Origin: an uncultured Clostridiaceae bacterium
Lineage (GTDB): Bacteria; Bacillota; Clostridia; Lachnospirales; Lachnospiraceae
Length of the DNA stretch: 17,201 bases
Reading direction: 5' to 3'
Assembly: GCA_947175375.1 (NCBI GenBank)
Contig: CAMWMT010000012.1
Location: 1 to 17,201, forward strand
The position numbers were made by a program, and so were the translations under genes. Of this stretch, positions 7,986-14,123 are shown in pieces (the stretch's first letter is position 1; each line of letters starts with the position of its first letter). Below the pieces are notes generated by a model that saw only the letters and a list, made by a program, of their open reading frames with translations, was not told the DNA's origin and searched no databases.

Positions 7986-8928
7986 AAAAAATCCTTTCTG
8001 CATCTGCAATAAAATATTTTCCCTGCCAGGTGTTCTGTGTGCGGAATTCCTGATGAATTGTGTTGAGTACATGTCGTTTGGACCGGCTCCAGAGAGGCGC
8101 GATCAGCAGGTCTTTCGGTCCGTCACCCGTCAGACGGTGGATCACGATGTCAGGCCGTAAAAGTTCTACGCAGGAGAGAATGATTTGCACATATTCTTCC
8201 AGAGAGAAGACGGGAAACGGAGTCTGCTCGTAGATTGCTGCCAGGTCTGTCCCTTTTAAGATATGCAGAAGCTGGAGCTTTATGCCCTGAATATCCTGCG
8301 TGTTCAGATATCGGATCGTCTTAAGGATCCGTTCCCTGTTCTCTCCGGGAAGCCCAAGGATCACATGGGTGATGACCTCCAGTCCATGAGAGCGGAGCCT
8401 CTGGACCGCATCTTCATAGACAGCCAGCGGATATCCTCTTCGGATGAAAGAAGCCGTATCTTCATGCATGGTCTGAAGTCCCAGCTCTACCCATACCGGT
8501 TTGATCTGGTTCAGCTCTGCAAGGAGGGAGACGATCTCCGGTTCCAGGCAGTCCGGCCTGGTGGCAATGGACAGAAGCACGATCTCCGGACATTCGATTG
8601 CTTCCAGAAAGATGGAACGCAGATAAGAGACCGGGGCATAGGTATTGGTATATGCCTGAAAATAAGCGATATAGTGATTCACGGGACGTTTATCCTTCAG
8701 GCGCTCTTTTGCCTTCTGGATCTGTCCGCGGATGGAGAGTGCAGGATCAGCTGCAAAATCACCGGAACCGCCTGCGCTGCAGAAAATGCATCCGCCGGTA
8801 CCTAGAGAGCCGTCTCTGTTGGGGCAGCTCATCCCTCCATTCAGGGCAAGGCGGTAGATCTTCTCTCCATATCGTTTTTTCAGTTCGTAGTCAAGTGAGT
8901 GATAAGGCTTGTCATTCCATAACATCAT
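7978..8928 (-). CDS. TIGR01212 family (YhcC/YtqA-like) radical SAM protein
   Basis: With the ATG at 8928 the protein has 316 residues. The reading frame extends to 9027, but that upstream part is non-conserved, and the family N-terminus (xLKKRYGEKIYRLALNGG) fits a start at 8928 or the adjacent ATG at 8925. The ribosome binding site is weak (TTGGATG). The iron-sulfur cluster cysteines are Cys35, Cys47 and Cys50 (SCPNRDG ... GCIFC), the long-spaced arrangement of this family and Elp3-like proteins rather than plain CxxxCxxC. Further conserved segments are AYFQAYTNTYAP, ATRPDC, WVELGLQT and HVILGLPGE, typical of an SAM-binding TIM barrel. The reaction of the family is unknown to me. It is divergent from rho and overlaps the downstream DUF4364 gene by 8 nt. 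Confidence 0.92.
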   Translation of the reverse strand: MMLWNDKPYHSLDYELKKRYGEKIYRLALNGGMSCPNRDGSLGTGGCIFCSAGGSGDFAADPALSIRGQIQKAKERLKDKRPVNHYIAYFQAYTNTYAPVSYLRSIFLEAIECPEIVLLSIATRPDCLEPEIVSLLAELNQIKPVWVELGLQTMHEDTASFIRRGYPLAVYEDAVQRLRSHGLEVITHVILGLPGENRERILKTIRYLNTQDIQGIKLQLLHILKGTDLAAIYEQTPFPVFSLEEYVQIILSCVELLRPDIVIHRLTGDGPKDLLIAPLWSRSKRHVLNTIHQEFRTQNTWQGKYFIADAERIFYV

Positions 8929-8945
8929 ATCATCCAATCTATCAC

Positions 8946-8977
8946 ACGGAATGCTAAAAATCAAGCGGCAATTCCGT
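8946..8977. repeat. Short inverted repeat in the leader of the radical SAM gene
   Basis: ACGGAAT at 8946-8952 is the reverse complement of ATTCCGT at 8971-8977. It lies between the candidate minus-strand promoter and the radical SAM start, so it would be a hairpin in that 5' leader or an operator. The stem is only 7 bp with an 18-nt loop, so it may be chance. Confidence 0.35.
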
Positions 8978-8995
8978 TGGCGGAAAAATCCCGTT

Positions 8996-9024
8996 TTTAT
9001 GAAATCCCCCTTTTCATTTGTGAA
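8996..9024 (-). promoter_or_regulatory. Candidate promoter for the radical SAM/DUF4364 operon
   Basis: Reading the minus strand, TTCACA (9024-9019) resembles a -35 box and CATAAA (9001-8996) a -10 box, with a 17-nt spacer. Transcription would start near 8989, about 60 nt before the start codon. The -10 match is only moderate (4 of 6). It overlaps the rho promoter on the other strand. Confidence 0.4.
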
Positions 9025-9039
9025 CAAAAATAGTATACT
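9011..9039 (+). promoter_or_regulatory. Probable sigma-A promoter of rho
   Basis: TTTTCA (9011-9016) and TATACT (9034-9039) are separated by 17 nt, with a good -10 and a moderate -35. Transcription would begin near 9046 and leave a leader of about 85 nt before the rho ATG. The -10 lies in the small palindrome AGTATACT (9032-9039). Confidence 0.6.
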
Positions 9040-9058
9040 AATACTGGTTCAAAAATGT

Positions 9059-9075
9059 TCTGCCGATCTGGCAGA
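9059..9075 (+). promoter_or_regulatory. Hairpin in the rho leader
   Basis: TCTGCC (9059-9064) and GGCAGA (9070-9075) form a perfect 6-bp stem with a five-base loop, GATCT, followed by CTCTTTCCCC. It lies about 55 nt before the rho start. rho genes in other bacteria are autoregulated by termination in the leader, so an attenuation role is possible, but the stem is short and no long T-run follows. Confidence 0.45.
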
Positions 9076-9130
9076 CTCTTTCCCCAGTGTATAGAGCAGG
9101 AATGGACAGTAGGAACAACAGGAGGAATCT

Positions 9131-10468
9131 ATGGATAATATGAGAGAAAAGTATGAATCTCTGTCTCTTGCGGTGCTGCGAGATGTTGCAAAGAACCGCG
9201 GCATCAAGGGAACTTCTTCCATGAGGAAGGATGCAGTGATCGAGGCAATGCTGGCAGAAGATGAGAGAGTTGCCTCAGCAGAGATGGTAAAGACACAGGC
9301 GGCCGAGAATGGCAGGACTGTGTCAGATATGGAACAGCTTGACAGCGGACAGACGATAAAGGGGATTCTGGAAGTCATGTCAGACGGTTTTGGATTTATC
9401 AGAAGTGATAATTACCTGCCGGGAGAGAATGATGTCTATGTGTCTCCGTCCCAGATACGCAGGTTTGGGCTGAAAACAGGTGACATTGTCGCCGGTAATA
9501 CGAAAGTAAAGACAGAAAAAGAAAAGTTTTGTGCGCTTCTGTATGTGAAGAGTGTTAACGGACTCCATCCGGAGGTGAATGCCAGAAGGCCTAATTTTGA
9601 AGATCTGACCCCGATCTTTCCAAATGAACGCATTAAGATGGAACGTGCGGGCGGAAGCATTGCCATGAGGATCGTGGATGAAATCGCACCGATCGGAAAG
9701 GGGCAGCGTGGTATGATCGTCTCTCCGCCGAAGGCCGGTAAGACAACACTTCTAAAGGATGTAGCGAAATCCATTACGAAGAACAATCCGGAGATGTATC
9801 TGATCATTCTGTTGATCGATGAACGTCCGGAAGAGGTCACGGACGTGAAGGAGGCGATCGAGGGCAGAAATGTGGAAGTCGTCTATTCGACCTTTGATGA
9901 ACTGGCAGAGCGGCATAAGAGAGTATCGGAGATGGTCATCGAGCGTGCGAAACGCCTGGTGGAGAGTGGCAGGGATGTGGCGATCCTTCTGGACAGCATT
10001 ACCCGACTTGCCCGGGCATATAATCTGATCGTTCCGCCCAGTGGGCGTACGCTGTCCGGCGGACTTGACCCGGCGGCGCTTCATATGCCGAAAAGGTTCT
10101 TCGGTGCGGCGAGGAATATGCGGGAAGGCGGAAGTCTGACGATTCTGGCGACAGCGCTGGTCGATACCGGCAGCAAGATGGATGATGTGGTCTACGAGGA
10201 ATTCAAAAGTACTGGCAATATGGAACTGGTGCTTGATCGTAAAGTGGCGGAGAAGCGGGTATTTCCGGCGATCGACATTCCGAAGTCCAGTACCAGAAGA
10301 GAGGATTTGCTCCTGAATCCGGATGAGCAGCAGGCAATGGACAATATCCGGAAGGGACTGAACGGAATGAAAGCGGATGATGCGGTGGAGACGATCCTCA
10401 ATCTGTTTACCCGGACGAGGAATAATGAAGAATTTGTCCAGAATGCGAAAAAAATGAGATTTTTCTAA
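9131..10468 (+). CDS. rho: Transcription termination factor Rho
   Basis: The 445-residue protein is a complete Rho, the hexameric RNA-dependent ATPase that terminates transcription. An N-terminal helical Rho_N/SAP-like domain spans about 8-45 (LAVLRDVAKNRGIKG). It is followed by the cold-shock-like primary RNA-binding domain at about 75-140, with RNP1-like DGFGFIRS at 85-92. The RecA-type ATPase has Walker A PPKAGKTT at 199-206, the DERPEEVTD segment around 230-238 (catalytic Glu region), Walker B-containing VAILLDSITRLARAYN and the RNA-contacting loops GGLDPAALHMPKRFFGAARN and GSKMDDVVYEEF. Unlike some clostridial and actinobacterial Rho proteins it has no long low-complexity insertion. The ATG follows AGGAGG at 9120-9125. 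It probably has its own promoter; rpmE follows with a separate promoter. Confidence 0.98.
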   Translation: MDNMREKYESLSLAVLRDVAKNRGIKGTSSMRKDAVIEAMLAEDERVASAEMVKTQAAENGRTVSDMEQLDSGQTIKGILEVMSDGFGFIRSDNYLPGENDVYVSPSQIRRFGLKTGDIVAGNTKVKTEKEKFCALLYVKSVNGLHPEVNARRPNFEDLTPIFPNERIKMERAGGSIAMRIVDEIAPIGKGQRGMIVSPPKAGKTTLLKDVAKSITKNNPEMYLIILLIDERPEEVTDVKEAIEGRNVEVVYSTFDELAERHKRVSEMVIERAKRLVESGRDVAILLDSITRLARAYNLIVPPSGRTLSGGLDPAALHMPKRFFGAARNMREGGSLTILATALVDTGSKMDDVVYEEFKSTGNMELVLDRKVAEKRVFPAIDIPKSSTRREDLLLNPDEQQAMDNIRKGLNGMKADDAVETILNLFTRTRNNEEFVQNAKKMRFF

Positions 10469-10474
10469 AAGAAC

Positions 10475-10503
10475 TTGCATCTATGATATTCATATGCTAT
10501 ACT
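10475..10503 (+). promoter_or_regulatory. Strong promoter of rpmE
   Basis: TTGCAT (10475-10480) and TATACT (10498-10503) have a 17-nt spacer, and TGC just before the -10 makes it an extended -10 promoter. It starts only 7 nt after the rho stop codon, so rpmE can be expressed independently of rho. The predicted start near 10510 gives a leader of about 150 nt. Confidence 0.75.
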
Positions 10504-10509
10504 TGTATG

Positions 10510-10662
10510 GTTAATGGAAAGAATGATGTTTTTCATGCATCAGAGAACCACAGGGACTTGTGGGGATAGCCCGGGATAGCTTGCCGTGGATAGACCGGAG
10601 CGGCATTGGCCGGGAATTGGGAAGAGCCAGAAGTTCACGAATGAATGAGAGAGGTGAAAAAT
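10510..10662 (+). promoter_or_regulatory. Structured 5' leader of rpmE, possible L31 autoregulatory leader
   Basis: This untranslated region between the rpmE promoter and start codon is unusually long for a 67-codon gene and rich in pairing. TGATGT (10524-10529) can pair with GCATCA (10537-10542). CCACA (10548-10552) pairs with TGTGG (10559-10563). GCCG (10583-10586) pairs with CGGC (10601-10604), in competition with CGGC/GCCG at 10601-10612 and with CCCGG/CCGGG at 10570-10574 and 10610-10614. The motif GGATAG occurs three times, at 10564, 10574 and 10588. Ribosomal protein leaders for L31 are known in several phyla; I cannot confirm that this one matches a described family. Confidence 0.45.
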
Positions 10663-10866
10663 ATGAAAGAAGGAATCCATCCGAACTATTATCAGGCAAC
10701 TGTAACCTGCAACTGCGGCAACACTTTTGTAACAGGTTCTACCAAAAAAGATATTCACGTAGAGATCTGTTCCAAATGCCACTCTTTCTATACAGGACAG
10801 CAGAAGGCAGCAGCAGCCCGCGGACGTATTGACAAGTTCAATCGTAAATATGGCATCACAAAATAA
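10663..10866 (+). CDS. rpmE: 50S ribosomal protein L31 (zinc-binding type)
   Basis: The 67-residue protein begins MKEGIHPNYYQATVTC, the standard bacterial L31 N-terminus. Four cysteines, at 16, 18, 36 and 39 (TCNCGNTF and CSKCHSFYTGQ), make it the C+ zinc-containing form that bridges the 50S and 30S subunits. The C-terminus ends GRIDKFNRKYGITK, also typical. The start is the ATG at 10663, preceded by GAGAGGTG at 10648-10655; an in-frame ATG at 10645 gives a non-conserved extension and lacks a ribosome binding site. It has its own promoter behind rho and a long structured leader. A large palindrome follows the stop by a few bases and probably ends or processes the transcript. Confidence 0.97.
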   Translation: MKEGIHPNYYQATVTCNCGNTFVTGSTKKDIHVEICSKCHSFYTGQQKAAAARGRIDKFNRKYGITK

Positions 10867-10872
10867 GATGAC

Positions 10873-11076
10873 AAAATGAGGGGTTGTCGGGAAACTAGTT
10901 CTTGGCGTATGATAAGCGCTCGTATGGAGTGTGTCGGACACCGGATTGACTTTGTCCGTCTCAATCAGACTCGGATGTCTGCTTGAGACGGACAAAGCCA
11001 ACCCGCTGTCCGCCCCAATCCACACAGCGCTACTTATCATACAGCTAGAATTATATTTCCTGACAACCCCATTTTT
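10873..11076. repeat. ~200-bp imperfect palindrome between rpmE and yqhQ
   Basis: Nearly the whole gap is one inverted repeat. The outer stem pairs GGGGTTGTCGGGAAA (10880-10894) with TTTCCTGACAACCCC (11056-11070), 15 pairs with one G-T. Further in, GTATGATAAG (10907-10916) matches CTTATCATAC (11033-11042) and CGGACA (10935-10940) matches TGTCCG (11007-11012). CTTTGTCCGTCTCAA (10950-10964) matches TTGAGACGGACAAAG (10983-10997) perfectly. CAGAC (10966-10970) and GTCTG (10977-10981) close a six-base loop. Flanking AAAAT (10873-10877) and ATTTTT (11071-11076) give it a terminator-like base. It has no coding frame of note and no clear target-site duplication. It may act as a bidirectional terminator, an RNase III substrate or a MITE-like element. 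Confidence 0.88.
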
Positions 11077-11102
11077 ACTATATACAATAAGGATGTGAGA
11101 AA

Positions 11103-12065
11103 GTGAAACCATCAGGAATCGGGGGTCAGGCGGTACTCGAAGGAATCATGATGAAGAACAAAAGCCGGTATTCGGTGGCAGTGAGAAAGCCGGACGGGGA
11201 AATCGAAATCTGTATCAATGAGCATGAGGGAATCGGAGGCGGACATACATGGGCAAAGCTGCCTCTGATCCGAGGAGTCGTGAATTTTGTGGATTCTCTG
11301 CTGCTCGGGATGGAGACACTGACCTGGTCTGCCAGCTTTTATGAGGAAGAAGATGAACAGGAACCGGGAGGCTTTGAAAAGTTTCTTCTGAAGGTGTTTG
11401 GCGAGAAGGCGGAGAAGATCGTCATGGGTATTACCGTGGCATTTTCCATCGTAATGGCTGTGGGCATCTTCATGGTGCTGCCGTATTTTATATCCGGATT
11501 TTTCCGTGATTATATTGTGAGTAATACCCTTCTGGCGATTGTGGAAGGCGCGATTCGTCTGGGACTGTTTGTGCTCTATGTCGTATTGATCTCTTCCATG
11601 AAAGACATTAAGAGAGTGTATATGTATCATGGGGCGGAACATAAGTGTATCAACTGTATTGAGCGCGGAAGAGAGCTGAATGTAAAAAATGTGCGTAAAA
11701 GTTCTCGCTACCATGCGCGGTGCGGTACCAGCTTTCTGTTCATTGTTATGATCATCAGCATTATCTTTTTTATCTTTATCCGTGTGGAGTCGCCGGCACT
11801 CCGGGTCGTATTCCGGATCCTGCTGATCCCGGTGATTGCGGGTGTATCCTATGAGTTTATTCGTCTTGCAGGCAGAAGCGAGAATTTTCTTGTGAGGATC
11901 CTGAGCCTTCCGGGGAAAGGGATGCAGATGCTGACGACGAAGGAACCGGAGGATGACATGATCGAGGTGGCGATCCGGGCAGTGGAAGCGGTCTTTGACT
12001 GGAGAGCGTTTCAGGGATATGAGACAGCCGACGGCAGCGAAGAAGAGGCTGCAGAAACCAGATGA
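11103..12065 (+). CDS. yqhQ: DUF1385 family membrane protein (YqhQ-like)
   Basis: This is a 320-residue protein of the DUF1385/YqhQ family. The start is GTG at 11103, because the family N-terminus KPSGIGGQAVLEGIMMKNK begins right there and AAGGA lies nine nt upstream (11089-11093). Likely membrane segments are at about 107-134, 143-165, 209-228 and 234-255. Between the second and third lies the conserved MYHGAEHKCINCIERGR (174-190), with His176 and His180 plus His204 in RYHARCGTS, which looks like a metal site. The function is not established; some annotations call it a metal-dependent enzyme. The stop overlaps the prmC start (ATGA at 12062-12065), so the genes are coupled. The long palindrome ends about 27 nt before the start codon. 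Confidence 0.9.
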   Translation: MKPSGIGGQAVLEGIMMKNKSRYSVAVRKPDGEIEICINEHEGIGGGHTWAKLPLIRGVVNFVDSLLLGMETLTWSASFYEEEDEQEPGGFEKFLLKVFGEKAEKIVMGITVAFSIVMAVGIFMVLPYFISGFFRDYIVSNTLLAIVEGAIRLGLFVLYVVLISSMKDIKRVYMYHGAEHKCINCIERGRELNVKNVRKSSRYHARCGTSFLFIVMIISIIFFIFIRVESPALRVVFRILLIPVIAGVSYEFIRLAGRSENFLVRILSLPGKGMQMLTTKEPEDDMIEVAIRAVEAVFDWRAFQGYETADGSEEEAAETR

Positions 12066-12931
12066 GGACATTAGGCGCGCTTTTTGGAGAAGGGAAACGA
12101 AGACTTCGGGAAGCCAGGATCGAAGAATGGGAGCTGGATGCATGGTATCTTCTGGAACATGTCCTGGGATGCACAAGGAACGACTATTATCTGTATCCAG
12201 AGCGCAGGATCGAAGAGGACCAGGGACAGAAATATCTGGAACTGATACAAAAAAGAACTGCTCATATTCCTCTCCAGCATCTGACAGGAAGCCAGGAATT
12301 TATGGGATACAGGTTCCATGTGAATGAACATGTGCTGATCCCAAGGCAGGATACGGAGATCCTGGTAGAGGAAGCCCTCCGACATGTACGTGCCAGCATG
12401 AAGGTTCTGGATTTGTGTACTGGTTCCGGCTGCATTCTTTTAAGCCTTCTAAAGATGGTGCCGGGACTTACGGGATTTGGCACGGATATATCGGAGCAGG
12501 CGTTGCAGGTTGCCCGGAGGAATCGGAAGAATCTGAGCCTGGAGACGAAAGCGGAGTTTCTGAAAAGCGATCTGTTTGAAGAGGTAAAGGGGAAATTTGA
12601 CTGTATCCTATCCAATCCGCCGTATATACCATCAAAAGTGGTGGATACACTGATGGAAGAGGTACGGGAGCATGAGCCAAGGATTGCTCTGGACGGCAGA
12701 GAGGACGGACTGCATTATTACAGGGAGATAACGGAACAGAGTCCGGCATACCTGAAGCCGGGAGGGATGCTGTTCCTTGAGATTGGATACGATCAGGCAG
12801 ACGCAGTTGTGAAGCTGATGGAGCAGGATTTTACCCATATCCGTGTGGTAAAGGATCTGGCGGGGCTTGACCGGGTAGTATATGGAAGCCTGCGAGCATA
12901 TATAAACGGCACTAAATGCTTGCCTTCATAG
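12062..12931 (+). CDS. prmC: Peptide chain release factor N5-glutamine methyltransferase PrmC
   Basis: The 289-residue protein is the SAM-dependent enzyme that methylates the glutamine of the GGQ motif in release factors. An N-terminal helical substrate-binding domain (about 1-85) carries QHLTGSQEF (72-80). IPRQDTEILVEEAL (93-106) follows, then the SAM-binding motif VLDLCTGSGCI at 115-125 and the catalytic NPPY at 185-188 (DCILSNPPYIPS). It overlaps the upstream yqhQ by ATGA, and its substrate RF1 is encoded next. Oddity: homologues usually end near DRVVYGSL (270-277). Here a dispersed repeat starts at 12898, so the last ten residues (YINGTKCLPS) and the stop lie inside the repeat. The tail is outside the catalytic fold and probably tolerated. 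Confidence 0.96.
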   Translation: MRTLGALFGEGKRRLREARIEEWELDAWYLLEHVLGCTRNDYYLYPERRIEEDQGQKYLELIQKRTAHIPLQHLTGSQEFMGYRFHVNEHVLIPRQDTEILVEEALRHVRASMKVLDLCTGSGCILLSLLKMVPGLTGFGTDISEQALQVARRNRKNLSLETKAEFLKSDLFEEVKGKFDCILSNPPYIPSKVVDTLMEEVREHEPRIALDGREDGLHYYREITEQSPAYLKPGGMLFLEIGYDQADAVVKLMEQDFTHIRVVKDLAGLDRVVYGSLRAYINGTKCLPS

Positions 12932-12990
12932 AGCACTGGTCCATGTGCCGTTTATCATACTTTCTGGCAATTTTCAAACGCCAGATATAT
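12898..12990. repeat. Copy 1 of a 93-nt dispersed two-hairpin repeat
   Basis: Aligned without gaps at an offset of 1224 nt, this copy differs from copy 2 at about 18 of 93 positions. It has a first stem, ATAAACGGCAC (12902-12912) with GTGCCGTTTAT (12945-12955), around a 32-nt loop. A second stem pairs TCTGGC (12963-12968) with GCCAGA (12980-12985). The core is bounded by ATATAT on both sides (12898-12903 and 12985-12990). Its left half is translated as the end of prmC; its right end stops 8 nt before the prfA ribosome binding site. Confidence 0.88.
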
Positions 12991-13008
12991 AAATTATGGA
13001 GGAAAGAG

Positions 13009-14079
13009 ATGTTTGACAGATTAGAGGATCTGGTGAGACGGTATGAAGAGATCACGAATGAGCTGACGGAGCCTTCCGTTGTCAACGATCAGAAACGTTT
13101 TCGGAAGATTATGAAGGAACAGGCAGACCTGCAGCCTCTGGTGGATGCTTATATCGAATACAAAAAATGTAAAGAGACGATCGAAGACAGCCTGTCGATG
13201 CTGGAAAGTGAATCCGATGAAGAGATGAGGGAAATGCTGAAGGAAGAGCTTTCAGATGCAAGGAAGCGAACCACAGAGCTGGAGCAGCATATGAAGATTC
13301 TGCTTCTTCCAAAAGACCCGAATGATGATAAGAATGTGGTCGTGGAGATCCGTGCAGGTGCAGGCGGAGACGAGGCAGCTCTGTTCGCGGCCGAGATCTA
13401 CCGGATGTATGCGCATTATGCGGAGACCAGACGGTGGAAAGTAGAGCTGGTGGAAGCGGATGAGATCGGTATCGGCGGTATGAAGAGCGCGACATTTATG
13501 ATCAACGGACAGGGGGCATATTCCGTGATGAAATATGAGTCCGGCGTGCATCGGGTACAGCGTGTGCCCGAGACCGAGTCCGGTGGACGTATCCATACCT
13601 CTACGATTACGGTTGCCGTGATGCCGGAAGCGGAAGAAGTAGATGTTCAGATTGATGAAAAGGATATCCGGATTGATGTCATGAGAGCTTCCGGAAATGG
13701 TGGACAGTGTGTCAATACGACAGACTCTGCCGTGCGTCTGACGCATTATCCAACAGGAATCGTGGTCTACAGTCAGACGGAGAAGTCCCAGCTTCAGAAC
13801 AAAGCCAAGGCATTTGCCCTTCTGCGCGCAAAGCTGTATGACATTGAGTGCCAGAAAGCGCATGATGCGGAGGCGGAAGCCAGAAGGAGCCAGATCGGTA
13901 CCGGTGACCGTTCAGAGAAGATCCGGACCTACAATTTTCCTCAGGGGCGTGTGACCGATCACCGGATCAATCTGACGCTGTATAAACTTGACAAGATCAT
14001 GAATGGTGATATTCAGGAGATCATAGATGCATGTATTGCAGCGGATCAGGCTGCGAAGCTGAGCCGGCTGAATGAGTAA
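13009..14079 (+). CDS. prfA: Peptide chain release factor 1 (RF1)
   Basis: The 356-residue protein is full-length RF1, which reads UAA and UAG and triggers peptide release. The start is the ATG at 13009, six nt after GGAGG (12998-13002), giving the family N-terminus MFDRLEDLVRRYEEI. An in-frame ATG at 12916 would add 31 non-conserved residues encoded by the repeat. The stop-codon-reading tripeptide is PET at 187-189, in HRVQRVPETESGGRIHTS, as in Bacillus RF1. The catalytic GGQ is at 231-233 (ASGNGGQCVNTTDSAVR), and Gln233 is the expected target of PrmC. The residue after GGQ is Cys, where many homologues have His or Ser. The gene is bracketed by two copies of the 93-nt repeat. Confidence 0.98.
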   Translation: MFDRLEDLVRRYEEITNELTEPSVVNDQKRFRKIMKEQADLQPLVDAYIEYKKCKETIEDSLSMLESESDEEMREMLKEELSDARKRTTELEQHMKILLLPKDPNDDKNVVVEIRAGAGGDEAALFAAEIYRMYAHYAETRRWKVELVEADEIGIGGMKSATFMINGQGAYSVMKYESGVHRVQRVPETESGGRIHTSTITVAVMPEAEEVDVQIDEKDIRIDVMRASGNGGQCVNTTDSAVRLTHYPTGIVVYSQTEKSQLQNKAKAFALLRAKLYDIECQKAHDAEAEARRSQIGTGDRSEKIRTYNFPQGRVTDHRINLTLYKLDKIMNGDIQEIIDACIAADQAAKLSRLNE

Positions 14080-14094
14080 AACGCTAAAATCAGG

Positions 14095-14123
14095 TTGAAA
14101 TTACCATCTTTATTACGTATAAT
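14095..14123 (+). promoter_or_regulatory. Consensus sigma-A promoter of glmM
   Basis: TTGAAA (14095-14100) and TATAAT (14118-14123) are separated by exactly 17 nt, the best promoter match in the window. The last two bases of the -10 are also the first bases of repeat copy 2. Transcription would start near 14130, inside the left arm of the repeat's first hairpin, so the RNA leader would consist largely of the repeat. Confidence 0.8.

Noticed and set aside
8263..8957. Plus-strand open frames within 8263-8957
   Set aside because: They lie antisense to the conserved radical SAM gene and show no family features.
11060..11088. CTGACA-N17-TACAAT as a promoter for yqhQ
   Set aside because: The boxes score well, but the predicted start (about 11095) would fall after the ribosome binding site at 11089-11093, leaving almost no leader. 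The -35 box also lies inside the base of the palindrome.
11112..12176. A 354-codon minus-strand open frame opposite yqhQ and prmC
   Set aside because: Low-complexity His/Arg/Asp-rich product, no ribosome binding site and no family resemblance; the plus-strand genes are conserved.
12902..12955. The first stem of repeat copy 1 as an ordinary rho-independent terminator for prmC
   Set aside because: The loop is 32 nt, only three T residues follow the GC part before ATCATAC, and the prmC stop codon lies inside the loop.
12916..13008. A 31-residue N-terminal extension of RF1 starting at the ATG at 12916
   Set aside because: It is encoded mostly by repeat copy 1, is not conserved, and the ATG at 13009 has a perfect ribosome binding site and the family N-terminus.
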